Positions 1-6,452 of a stretch of 6,555 nt of DNA are shown here, one piece after another. This DNA is from Gammaproteobacteria bacterium. GTDB lineage: Bacteria > Pseudomonadota > Gammaproteobacteria > SZUA-152. The notes under the pieces were generated by a model. The model searched no databases. It was given only the letters and a program-made list of their open reading frames with translations, and had not been told where the DNA came from. How positions within the stretch are numbered: the stretch's first letter is position 1; the number at the start of each line of letters is the position of its first letter. The translations under genes were made by a program, and so were the position numbers. The stretch covers positions 1-6,555 of the forward strand of contig QIGJ01000006.1 in assembly GCA_003229995.1 (NCBI GenBank). The letters run 5' to 3'.

Positions 1-842
1 GGCGGGCGTACATGACATTGACTGTCAAAATAACCAATATCCATTTCCGTTAAAAACAGTTGATGTGCGGCCACATCCGCCGTCACAGACAGGCCATCAT
101 ACTGTGCGCGGGCAATCATTTTTACCGCACGTTCGCTGGACAATTGGCAAAAGTGAGCGCGCACGCCGGTCTGTTCGATAAGTTGCAATTCACGCGCGAC
201 AGCGATGCTTTCCGCAATCTCTGGAATTCCCGGTAATCCCAGGCGCACACTCACCGCCCCTTCGTGCGCGCAGCCGCCATCGGCCAACGACGGATCTTCG
301 GCATGCAAAAATACCGGCAAGTTCTGGCTTGCCGCGTATTCCATGGCTCGACGCATCACCTGGGTATTTTTTACCGCAGTGTGTGCATTGCTCACACCAA
401 TACAGCCAGCGGCCTTGAGTGCACCCATTTCTGCCAGTTGTTGGCCATCCAGGTTTTGTGTCAATGCGCCCAGCGACAATACCCGGGCAAAACCGGCTTG
501 TATTGAGCGATGCCGAATCAGATCCACCACTGCCGGTGTATCTGCTACCGGATCGGTATCCGGGGAACAGACTAATGTGGTGATCCCCGATTTTGCGGCG
601 GCGCGTGTTTCACTGGCGATGGTGGCTTTATATTCCTGGCCGGGTTCACGCAAGCAGGCACGCAGATCCACCAGCCCGGGGCAAACAATTTGTCCGTTTG
701 CGTCGATGCTTTGTCCTGCCTCAAAGCCTATGGGTGCCGCGCCTAGCGCAACCACTTTACCGGCGGCAATATGGATGTTGGTGATTTGATCCAGCCCGTT
801 TGCCGGATCAATAAGGCGACCACCCAGAATGGAGATTTTCAT
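1..842 (-). CDS. pyrC': Dihydroorotase-like protein PyrC' (non-catalytic ATCase subunit), 5' part, runs off the window
   Basis: The first 280 codons of a dihydroorotase-superfamily protein are visible; the family is usually about 420 residues, so the C-terminal third lies off the left edge. I translated it from ATG at 842, which overlaps the pyrB stop (ATGA) and has a good Shine-Dalgarno (GAAGGTG, 850-856) seven bases upstream. Family landmarks are the N-terminal beta domain, PGLVDL (55-60), LREPG (64-68), LGALTQ (124-129), FLHAED (178-183), CAHEG (191-195) and ADVAAHQL (255-262). Active enzymes have D-x-H-x-H-x-R-x-P-G at the first metal site; here the two histidines are Arg61 and Cys63, and the later FSDDG-type aspartate segment reads VSNAH. 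These losses mark it as the inactive PyrC' (PyrX-like) protein which, in Pseudomonas, is a structural partner that PyrB needs to form active ATCase. A true pyrC should be elsewhere in the genome. Confidence 0.92.
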   Translation of the reverse strand, partial: MKISILGGRLIDPANGLDQITNIHIAAGKVVALGAAPIGFEAGQSIDANGQIVCPGLVDLRACLREPGQEYKATIASETRAAAKSGITTLVCSPDTDPVADTPAVVDLIRHRSIQAGFARVLSLGALTQNLDGQQLAEMGALKAAGCIGVSNAHTAVKNTQVMRRAMEYAASQNLPVFLHAEDPSLADGGCAHEGAVSVRLGLPGIPEIAESIAVARELQLIEQTGVRAHFCQLSSERAVKMIARAQYDGLSVTADVAAHQLFLTEMDIGYFDSQCHVRP

Positions 843-1843
843 TGGGCTGCACCTTCATTTTCTTTATCGATGGGGGGTCGCCCTAGCACCATGGACATCA
901 CCGCCATGCGTACGGCAATGCCGTTGCTGACCTGTTCGAGGATCACCGAACGTGGGCCGTCGGCGACTTCAGAGTCAATCTCCACACCACGGTTAATGGG
1001 TCCGGGGTGCATGACAATGACATCGGTTTTGGCCACGGCCAGTTTTTCTTCGGTCAGGCCATAATCCTGAAAATATTCTTGTTCGCTGGGTAACAGGGCA
1101 CCCTGCATGCGTTCTTTTTGCAGACGCAGCATGATCACCACATCTGCGTTGCGTAGACCTGCTTTCATGTCGTGGTATACATGCACACCCAGTCCTTCCA
1201 CCTGAGTGGGAATCAGCGTTTTCGGTGCAACCACGCGCAGATCAGAAATACCCAGCGTGGTGAGTGCATGAATCTGTGAACGGGCTACCCGTGAGTGCAT
1301 AATATCGCCGACGATGGCCACAGTGAGTGGCGCAAACTCTCCCTTATGGCGACGAATGGTAAACATGTCCAGTAACGCCTGGGTGGGATGTGCGTGTTGG
1401 CCGTCTCCGGCATTGATGACGCTGATATGCGGTGCCACATGTTGCGCAATCAAATGTGCGGCACCGCTGTCACCGTGGCGCACCACAAACATGTCGCATT
1501 GCATGGCTTCCAGATTTTGCAGCATGTCCAGCAGGCTTTCACCCTTCACTGTGGCTGAGGTGTTGATGTTGATCTTTAATACGTCGGCTGACAGGCGTTT
1601 TGCGGCCAGCTCGAAAGTGGTCAGCGTCCGTGTGCTGGCTTCAAAAAACAGGTTTACGATGGTTTTGCCACGCAGCAAGGGTACTTTACGTACTTGCGCA
1701 TTGCGTACCGGTTGGTCGCCGACGGTGATGAAGGATTCTGCAGTATCGAGGATGTCTACAATCTGTTGACGCTTAAGGCCTTCAATGGTCAACAGGTGGC
1801 GCAGACGGCCCTGTTCATCCAGTTGCAGGTTGCGTCGCCTCAT
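839..1843 (-). CDS. pyrB: Aspartate carbamoyltransferase catalytic chain (334 aa, pseudomonad class A type)
   Basis: Aspartate transcarbamoylase condenses carbamoyl phosphate and L-aspartate to N-carbamoyl-L-aspartate, the first committed step of UMP synthesis, in the cytosol. The length equals that of Pseudomonas PyrB, including the N-terminal extension ([13 protein letters not shown], 6-18) which in that group contacts PyrC'. Carbamoyl-phosphate residues are visible: FFEASTRT (66-73), Ser96/Lys100 of the SxxxK loop, Arg122 in VVRHGDSG and His152 of HPTQ. The aspartate side shows Arg185 in HSRVARS, Arg240 and Gln242 in MLRLQKER, and HPGPINRG (279-286). One deviation is that the usual STRTR reads STRTL (Leu74, codon CTG). 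The start overlaps the pyrR stop (ATGA) and the stop overlaps the pyrC' start, so all three are probably translationally coupled. Confidence 0.97.
   Translation of the reverse strand: MRRRNLQLDEQGRLRHLLTIEGLKRQQIVDILDTAESFITVGDQPVRNAQVRKVPLLRGKTIVNLFFEASTRTLTTFELAAKRLSADVLKININTSATVKGESLLDMLQNLEAMQCDMFVVRHGDSGAAHLIAQHVAPHISVINAGDGQHAHPTQALLDMFTIRRHKGEFAPLTVAIVGDIMHSRVARSQIHALTTLGISDLRVVAPKTLIPTQVEGLGVHVYHDMKAGLRNADVVIMLRLQKERMQGALLPSEQEYFQDYGLTEEKLAVAKTDVIVMHPGPINRGVEIDSEVADGPRSVILEQVSNGIAVRMAVMSMVLGRPPIDKENEGAAQ
850..856 (-). promoter_or_regulatory. Shine-Dalgarno of pyrC', inside the end of pyrB
   Basis: On the minus strand the bases read GAAGGTG, seven bases before the ATG at 842. This is the clearest ribosome binding site in the pyrimidine module. 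It supports the pyrC' start even though the start lies within the last codons of pyrB. Confidence 0.6.
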
Positions 1844-2331
1844 GGTGTTTCCACCACTTCCAGTTGTAACGGTTCGGGCCCGGTGAGTTTGACATGTTCG
1901 TGTTCGCTGAGTTGGATATGCCGCCCGACCACATCGGCCTGAATAGGCAATTCACGTCCACTGCGTTCACCCAGCACGGCCAGGGTGACTGTTGCTGGTC
2001 GGCCATAATCAAAAATTTCGTTGAGTGCAGCACGAATGGTGCGGCCGGTATGCAGAACATCGTCCACCAGAATAATGTGCGCATCGTCCACTGAGATGGG
2101 CAGCTGTGAGGGTTTGACCTGCGGGTTTATACCGATTCGCGAAAAATCATCCCGGTAAAACGAGATATCCAGTTGCGCCAGGGGTTGTTTGATGCCGAGT
2201 ATTTGATGCAGGCGTTCTGCCACCCAGACACCGCCAGTGTGAATGCCAATCATCAGTGTATTTTCAATAGCGATATCGTTAGCAAACTTATGACGCAGCT
2301 CTTCGGCGATTTGTGCGATGAGTTGTTGCAT
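1840..2331 (-). CDS. pyrR: PyrR: pyrimidine operon regulator / uracil phosphoribosyltransferase
   Basis: A 163-residue type I phosphoribosyltransferase-fold protein of the PyrR family, at the usual length. It carries the PRPP-binding loop [18 protein letters not shown] (86-103), the MIGIHTGG segment (27-34), the ISFYRDDF strand (56-63) and GRELPI near 125-130. In Bacillus, PyrR binds pyr mRNA in response to UMP and also has weak uracil phosphoribosyltransferase activity; in pseudomonads the gene sits beside pyrB and its regulatory part is less clear. The same frame is open for about 90 codons upstream, but that stretch lies antiparallel-free within ruvX in another frame and has no PyrR character. 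The start at 2331 gives the family N-terminus and has a ribosome binding site (AAGGGTGG, 2334-2341). It begins 11 bases after ruvX and ends in an ATGA overlap with pyrB. No attenuator-like hairpins are seen upstream. Confidence 0.95.
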   Translation of the reverse strand: MQQLIAQIAEELRHKFANDIAIENTLMIGIHTGGVWVAERLHQILGIKQPLAQLDISFYRDDFSRIGINPQVKPSQLPISVDDAHIILVDDVLHTGRTIRAALNEIFDYGRPATVTLAVLGERSGRELPIQADVVGRHIQLSEHEHVKLTGPEPLQLEVVETP

Positions 2332-2333
2332 TG

Positions 2334-2341
2334 CCACCCTT
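2334..2341 (-). promoter_or_regulatory. Shine-Dalgarno that decides the pyrR start
   Basis: AAGGGTGG on the minus strand ends two bases before the ATG at 2331 and falls in the 11-base ruvX-pyrR gap. It supports this internal ATG over upstream in-frame starts, although the spacing is rather short. Confidence 0.5.
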
Positions 2342-2342
2342 T

Positions 2343-2798
2343 TTATTTTTGCGCCTGTTGCGCCATTAACCAGGATTCCAGAATGATTTTTGCCGCTACC
2401 TTGTCGATATCGGCGGCCTTCACCTTGTGCGATTGACCCTTGAGTTCGCGCTCCGCGTCCAGTGAAGACAGACGTTCGTCCATAAAATGGGCGGGTAGAT
2501 TGTACCGTCCGCGTAATTGATTCCCAAATCGCTGCGCCCGGTAACTCAATTCGTGAAAGCTGCCATCCATGTTCAGCGGCAAACCCACCACCACTTCGTC
2601 GGGTTGCCATTGTCCGATGAGTTTGCTGATGGCGTCCCAGTCCGGTTTGCCATCATTGGCAGGTACGGTGAGCAGCGCCGACGCGGTGCCGGTGAGTTCC
2701 TGCCCCACGGCTACGCCGATGCGTTTCAGGCCGTAATCGAAGCCTAACAAGGTGCGCACTTTTGCGCTGTCAGTGTGTTTAATCACTACGTGGTTCAC
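2343..2798 (-). CDS. ruvX: RuvX/YqgF family RNase H-fold nuclease (putative Holliday junction resolvase / pre-16S rRNA processing)
   Basis: A 151-residue protein, slightly longer than the roughly 138-residue E. coli YqgF because of about 13 extra N-terminal residues. The RNase H fold acidic residues are recognisable: Asp21 in LLGFDYGLKRIGVAVG, the VVVGLPLNMDGS strand-loop (69-80), Asp107 in MDERLSS and Asp132 in DIDKVAAKIILESWL. Work in E. coli ties the family to maturation of the 16S rRNA 5' end, while mycobacterial homologues show resolvase activity; which applies here cannot be told from sequence. The start is a GTG that overlaps the yqgE stop (GTGA), implying coupled translation; an in-frame GTG at 2759 would give a length nearer to the family norm but lacks a ribosome binding site. 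Confidence 0.95.
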   Translation of the reverse strand: MNHVVIKHTDSAKVRTLLGFDYGLKRIGVAVGQELTGTASALLTVPANDGKPDWDAISKLIGQWQPDEVVVGLPLNMDGSFHELSYRAQRFGNQLRGRYNLPAHFMDERLSSLDAERELKGQSHKVKAADIDKVAAKIILESWLMAQQAQK

Positions 2799-3358
2799 GC
2801 GTGTCCCACTGCGCCGGTCAGCTGGTGAATATCAATGCCGATCAGTGCGGCGGCGGCCTCCCAGCGGTTGTTGACTTCGGTCTCGAATAACAGCTTGCTG
2901 TCTGCGGGACAATTCAGCCAAGCATTGCCACGAATTTCTTCTTCCAACTGGCCCGCACCCCAACCGGCAAAACCCAGTGCTATCAGGCTTTGCTCCGGGC
3001 CGCGCTCCTCGGCCATGGCGATGATGATGTCATTGGATGTTGTGAGAAAGATGTTGTCGGTTATCGGCAGAGTCGCCTCCCACTGGCTACCTGACTGATG
3101 CAAAACAAAACCACGATCCACATCGACCGGGCCTCCCCGAAACACGGGTTTTTCTGATAACGCCGTTTTGGGGGCTTTGTGTTTCATTTGCTCGATCAAC
3201 TCACCCACGGTTAAATCTACCGGCTGATTAATGACGATAGCCATGGCACCCTGCTGATTATGTTCACAAATATAAGCGACACTGCGAAAAAAAACAGGGT
3301 CCAGCAATGTGGGCATTGCGATGAGAAACTGATTTTTCAGATAACCGGATTCGGCCAT
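2795..3358 (-). CDS. yqgE: YqgE/AlgH family protein
   Basis: This matches the YqgE/AlgH (UPF0301) family along its whole length: FLIAMPTLLDPVFFRS near the start, the EHNQQGAMAIVINQP block, FRGGPVDVDRGFVLH, TTSNDIIIAMA, and ALGFAGWGAGQLEEEI followed by NAWL. The family is cytosolic with no settled biochemical activity; the AlgH name comes from an early link to alginate regulation in Pseudomonas. I chose ATG 3358 (187 residues) because E. coli YqgE is 187 residues and Pseudomonas AlgH 189, both beginning just before the HFLIAMP block. An upstream in-frame GTG at 3391 would add eleven residues (MATVAWLHTRP) without family support. Neither start has a clear Shine-Dalgarno. It follows tonB and overlaps ruvX by four bases, the usual yqgE-ruvX pairing. 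Confidence 0.93.
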   Translation of the reverse strand: MAESGYLKNQFLIAMPTLLDPVFFRSVAYICEHNQQGAMAIVINQPVDLTVGELIEQMKHKAPKTALSEKPVFRGGPVDVDRGFVLHQSGSQWEATLPITDNIFLTTSNDIIIAMAEERGPEQSLIALGFAGWGAGQLEEEIRGNAWLNCPADSKLLFETEVNNRWEAAAALIGIDIHQLTGAVGHA

Positions 3359-3427
3359 GGGTCTAGTATGAAGCCAAGCAACAGTAGCCACAAGTTTTTG
3401 TTGTGAGGTCAGAGGCGTTGTTTTCTA

Positions 3428-4330
3428 TTATTTTGCGGAAAACCGCGCACCGGCCTCAAATACCCAAGTGCGGGTAATGACCAGCTCGTTTACCTCTTTA
3501 CGAATATCTTCGGAGAAACGCGCGAAGGGTGCGGCCAGACGTACAATGCGTATCGCGCCGTCATCGAGAATTTTATGCCCCGATGACTGACGGATTTTGA
3601 TGGATTGAATGCTGCCATCTTTGTTGAGAGTCACCGCCATAATCAGGCTGCCGGAGAGTTTGTTGCGTCGCGCTTCGTCGGGAAAGTTGATTCGGCCGAT
3701 ACGTTCCACCTTGGCACGCCAAGCTTCTTCGTAGCTGGCATATTTGTATTCTTTGGTGCGGGCAGAAATATATTTGCGTTTGGGGCGGTGGGCAAATACC
3801 CGCTGGGTTTGATCGATCTCGGCGGACAGTCGTGCAATTTCCTTGCTGCGAGAGAGTAATTGTGCGGCGGTGAGATGTTGCTCCTGCTGTGGTGTGTTGA
3901 GGCCCGCTGCAATTTTCCGCTCGGAATCGGCAGTAGTGAGCAATTCCTGACGTTGGAGCTCGGATTGGGTGGCGATTTTTGTCTCTGGCACAAATTCCCG
4001 TACCTCGCCGGTCTCACCCGTGGGCACCACGGGCACTTCCTGAGTCGATGGCCGTACTTTTTCTTCCGTATCGCCGCCACCCTCCTGATTGGCCTGGGCA
4101 AGAAAGTCAGCGTCTTCAATGTCTTTGTCACTGCGACTTTGCACCAGGGTCACTTCCAGCCCGGGCAGTTTTTGCGGTGGCTGAGCACGGTCTTCAGCCG
4201 TGAAACTGATGCCGAGAATAACCAGACTGTGCAGCATGATGGCAAAAAAGATGGTCAAGCTGAGGCGGTCCCCGGTGCTGATTTTGGGACGCATGGGTGG
4301 ACGTGTTTGTGTTGCCTGGGCAATAGCCAT
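3428..4330 (-). CDS. tonB3: TonB-family energy transducer (TonB3-like)
   Basis: A 300-residue protein with a short cytoplasmic N-terminus, one transmembrane segment (about 24-43, with His34 inside it as in many TonB proteins), a long charged periplasmic linker and a C-terminal TonB domain (about 200-292). The TonB domain is seen in YEEAWRAKVERIGRINFPDEA, then LSGSLIMAVTLNKDGSIQSI and the closing strand ELVITRTWVF. It differs from siderophore-type TonB in lacking a Pro-Glu/Pro-Lys repeat linker; instead there is a Gln/Glu/Ser-rich region, including FLAQANQEGGG (76-86) and a possible helix at 155-176. The position beside gshB, yqgE and ruvX matches P. aeruginosa tonB3 (PA0406), which has been linked to twitching motility and pilus assembly rather than iron. 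The role by analogy is inference. The ATG at 4330 has no strong ribosome binding site; Met13 (4294) is an alternative. Confidence 0.9.
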   Translation of the reverse strand: MAIAQATQTRPPMRPKISTGDRLSLTIFFAIMLHSLVILGISFTAEDRAQPPQKLPGLEVTLVQSRSDKDIEDADFLAQANQEGGGDTEEKVRPSTQEVPVVPTGETGEVREFVPETKIATQSELQRQELLTTADSERKIAAGLNTPQQEQHLTAAQLLSRSKEIARLSAEIDQTQRVFAHRPKRKYISARTKEYKYASYEEAWRAKVERIGRINFPDEARRNKLSGSLIMAVTLNKDGSIQSIKIRQSSGHKILDDGAIRIVRLAAPFARFSEDIRKEVNELVITRTWVFEAGARFSAK

Positions 4331-4443
4331 GATTACGGGGTCGGGTATTGTTACGTTATCTGGATTCCGGCTAAAAACAGGCGGAACGACAGTGTCTTCA
4401 GTAATATAAAGTGTTAATTAGCTTTAATTCACATTTAAATTGA
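4331..4443 (-). promoter_or_regulatory. Intergenic gap before tonB; possible promoter
   Basis: This 113-base AT-rich gap is the only sizeable intergenic space in the window. On the minus strand a TATATT (4403-4408) is a fair -10 match, but the best hexamers 17-18 bases upstream match the -35 consensus poorly. A TTAACA (4412-4417) is a good -35 match but has only CACTGT as its -10. An AATTA-AAGC-TAATT inverted repeat lies at 4416-4429, and a TGTGA half-site is just upstream of it. There is no clear Fur box and no GC-rich stem with a T run, so neither iron control nor a terminator for the upstream gene can be claimed. A promoter serving tonB and the downstream genes is plausible on position alone. 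Confidence 0.3.
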
Positions 4444-4989
4444 TTATACCGGATTGCCGCCAAGCGGCGTGCTATTCAACCGCGTCAGCACGGTGCGGGT
4501 CAACAGTCCGCTGACAATTCCTAGCACAGCAGCCAGCGTCATCAATAACGGATACAGGGTCAACAAACCGGAATGGGGCACAAAAATGACATAAGCCACC
4601 CAGAATTGTCCGCTCATATGCGCCAATGCAGCCGCCATTCCGTAGCCCATTGGCCCCACGGCCCAGCCCGGCAGGGCGCGGGATACGGTAAATAGCAAAC
4701 CCAGCACAGCGACACTGGCCAGGGCACCTGCAGCCGACAAAAAAAACGTGGGTGACAAAAAGGTGCCCATCAAAATACTGCCCACCAACACGCGCAACAA
4801 CGACACCCAGGCCGCCATCTGCCAGCCATAGCGACATAACACCACCAGCGTCACCACATTTGCCAGTCCCGGTTTAATGCCGGGAAAAGGACTGGGTAAG
4901 GCGCTTTCGGCAATGTGAATGGTGATGGCCAGCGCCGTAAAACCGGCGATGAGGTAGTCGTCGCGAGTGGTTTGGAGGGTACGGGTCAT
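4444..4989 (-). CDS. Gx transporter family / Hpre_diP_synt_I membrane protein
   Basis: A 181-residue polytopic inner-membrane protein with about five hydrophobic segments, roughly at 12-31, 43-54, 59-79, 82-104 and 110-165 (the last probably two or more helices). The hallmark is ESALPSPFPGIKPGLANVV (28-46), characteristic of the family named Hpre_diP_synt_I or Gx transporter. The older name, heptaprenyl diphosphate synthase component I, is misleading: there are no DDxxD prenyltransferase motifs here. The fold resembles the substrate-binding S components of ECF transporters, but the substrate is unknown. It lies 27 bases after the NusG-domain-II gene with no obvious Shine-Dalgarno. This pair recurs beside ApbE and FMN-binding proteins in flavin-based extracytosolic electron-transfer loci, which suggests a role tied to flavin or redox cofactors; that is inference. 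Confidence 0.88.
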   Translation of the reverse strand: MTRTLQTTRDDYLIAGFTALAITIHIAESALPSPFPGIKPGLANVVTLVVLCRYGWQMAAWVSLLRVLVGSILMGTFLSPTFFLSAAGALASVAVLGLLFTVSRALPGWAVGPMGYGMAAALAHMSGQFWVAYVIFVPHSGLLTLYPLLMTLAAVLGIVSGLLTRTVLTRLNSTPLGGNPV

Positions 4990-5016
4990 GATTTTATATT
5001 AGTAGAAAGTAGGTGG

Positions 5017-5391
5017 TTAAAAATTTATCGTATCAAAACGGGGATCGCTGCCCAAAATCTGCAAGCTCACCTTGTTCGGCAGGCAAATGGCCACTTCGCC
5101 GCCCTGGCTGAGCCAGCCGGTATGCACACAAAGCTTGTTGAGGCAGGGGGAATTCACGAAGCGTACCTGACCGTCGCGTACCTGGATATGACTGTGGCCC
5201 AGTGGTCCGGGTACATTGAGATCCTGATTTTGAAACAAATCGAGCCGTGCCCAGCGTTTGCCATTCACCAGCACCACGGCTTCGGCACCGTGGCCGTCGG
5301 CCTGCCAGAACATCGTGTACAAACCGACCAGTAACGCTGCCGCCAGTAGCCACACCACGGCATCGCCCCGACTGAGTTTTACCCCATTCAT
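5017..5391 (-). CDS. NusG domain II-containing membrane-anchored protein
   Basis: A 124-residue protein with one N-terminal transmembrane helix (about 10-28) and a small extracytoplasmic beta domain of the NusG_II type. The diagnostic stretch is SPCLNKLCVHTGW (81-93) followed by CLPN (103-106), giving three cysteines (83, 88, 103) and His90 in a conserved pattern. Despite the name it has no NusG transcription-factor N-terminal (NGN) domain, and I would not assign a transcription role. The start overlaps the apbE stop (ATGA), so the two are probably co-translated. It is followed by the Gx membrane protein, its common partner. The biochemical function of this family is unknown; the cysteines could bind a metal or serve in redox chemistry outside the membrane. 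Confidence 0.88.
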   Translation of the reverse strand: MNGVKLSRGDAVVWLLAAALLVGLYTMFWQADGHGAEAVVLVNGKRWARLDLFQNQDLNVPGPLGHSHIQVRDGQVRFVNSPCLNKLCVHTGWLSQGGEVAICLPNKVSLQILGSDPRFDTINF

Positions 5392-6452
5392 AACGCTGCG
5401 CTAGTGCGAATCTCAAGGCTTGTTTGTTTGTTATCGGCAGACGGTGCAAAATAAATACGCCTGCGGATGCCCGGCGTCAGTTGTACCCGGCCATCGTCAT
5501 CCACCAGCATCACGCCACTGACCCCCATGGCACGCGCCACAGGTAACCAGTTCTTTTCATCCGGGCCTGCCACAAACAGTGCCGTGGCTGCCGCATCGGC
5601 AAGATCCGCCCGCCGGGCAAATACCGTCACCGAACTTAAACCCTGAGCAGGATAACCGCTACGCGGGTCGATGATGTGATCGTAACGTGTGCCCTGCCAG
5701 TCAAAATAACGCTCGTAATCGCCGGAAGTGAAGATGCTTTCGTCACCTTCCGTTTCTACCGAAGCCAGGATGCCTGCTTCCCGTGGATGGCGAATGCCGA
5801 CTCGCCAGGGGCGATCACCGTGACGTCCAATGGCGCGTAAGTCACCACCAGCATTGACCACTGCGTTATTAATACCCAGTTCACGCAGTATATCAATGGC
5901 ACGATCCACCGCGTAACCTTTGGCGAAGGCACCAAAATCCAGTTTTAATGCCGGATTCGCAGTTTGTATCGTGAGACCATTCAGACGAATGTCCTCCATG
6001 CTAGGTTGTTGGTCAAGAAAGGCACGAATGGTTTCGGCGCTGGGCGGTGGGCCTTTGGGTGGGTCGTCGCTGGCAAATCCCCACAATGCGGTGAGTTTGC
6101 CAATGGCCGGATTAAACAGGCCGTTGCTGCGCTGGGATAATTCACTGCTTCGCTGGATCAATGGCAGAATGGAGGGCGGCAGGGTAAATGATTCGCCACT
6201 GGCCAGTAGCTGGTTAACCCGCCCCAGTGGTCCGGGGTGCCAAGCATGCCAGGCGTTGTGCATGTAATCAAAATCATCGGCCAGGCGTGTTACGGCCTGT
6301 CGGCCCAACGCCTCCTCCACATCCCAGAGTTTAACGTCTACCACGGTGCCAAATACCAGCAGTTGCTCGTGGTAAGCAACGGGCTGGCGATCACAGGCTG
6401 TCAGAAAAACCAGGATAACGATCAGTGAAATGCGGCCAGATATTTTGATCAT
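5388..6452 (-). CDS. apbE: ApbE: FAD:protein FMN transferase, lipoprotein
   Basis: A 354-residue flavin transferase that cleaves FAD and attaches FMN through a phosphoester bond to Thr or Ser of target proteins such as NqrB/NqrC or RnfD/RnfG, outside the cytoplasmic membrane. A lipoprotein signal ends in LTAC with Cys20; Asp21 at position +2 suggests retention in the inner membrane. Family motifs occur in order: FGT (34-36), DFGAFAKGYAVD (172-183), NAGGDLRAIG (200-209), FTSGDYERYF (241-250), DHIIDPRSG (258-266) and the metal-site segment DAAATALF (286-293) with Asp286 and Thr290. It looks intact and of normal length. The ATG overlaps the gshB stop (ATGA) and the stop overlaps the NusG-domain-II start, so it belongs to the same transcript. 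No FMN-accepting domain is encoded in this window, so its substrate lies elsewhere. Confidence 0.96.
   Translation of the reverse strand: MIKISGRISLIVILVFLTACDRQPVAYHEQLLVFGTVVDVKLWDVEEALGRQAVTRLADDFDYMHNAWHAWHPGPLGRVNQLLASGESFTLPPSILPLIQRSSELSQRSNGLFNPAIGKLTALWGFASDDPPKGPPPSAETIRAFLDQQPSMEDIRLNGLTIQTANPALKLDFGAFAKGYAVDRAIDILRELGINNAVVNAGGDLRAIGRHGDRPWRVGIRHPREAGILASVETEGDESIFTSGDYERYFDWQGTRYDHIIDPRSGYPAQGLSSVTVFARRADLADAAATALFVAGPDEKNWLPVARAMGVSGVMLVDDDGRVQLTPGIRRRIYFAPSADNKQTSLEIRTSAAL

Noticed and set aside
205..789. Long plus-strand open frame (194 codons) opposite pyrC'
   Set aside because: The minus strand here encodes a well-conserved PyrC' with all family landmarks; the plus-strand product has no recognisable domain and is a shadow frame.
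1314..1769. Plus-strand open frame opposite pyrB
   Set aside because: It lies wholly within the conserved ATCase gene and its translation shows no family features.
2332..2610. In-frame N-terminal extension of PyrR (about 93 extra residues)
   Set aside because: It overlaps ruvX in another frame, shows no PyrR homology, and the internal ATG at 2331 has a ribosome binding site and gives the usual family length.
3860..4417. Plus-strand open frame (185 codons) opposite tonB and its upstream gap
   Set aside because: The minus-strand TonB protein is convincing from TM segment to C-terminal domain; the plus frame has no recognisable domain.
4416..4429. AATTA-AAGC-TAATT inverted repeat as a terminator or Fur/CRP operator
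   Set aside because: The stem is short and AT-only, no T run follows as a terminator needs, and it does not match the Fur or full CRP consensus; kept only as part of a low-confidence regulatory gap.
4472..4837. Second minus-strand frame within the Gx transporter gene
   Set aside because: The other frame gives a coherent multi-TM protein with the ESALPSPFPGIKPG motif; this one is a shadow.
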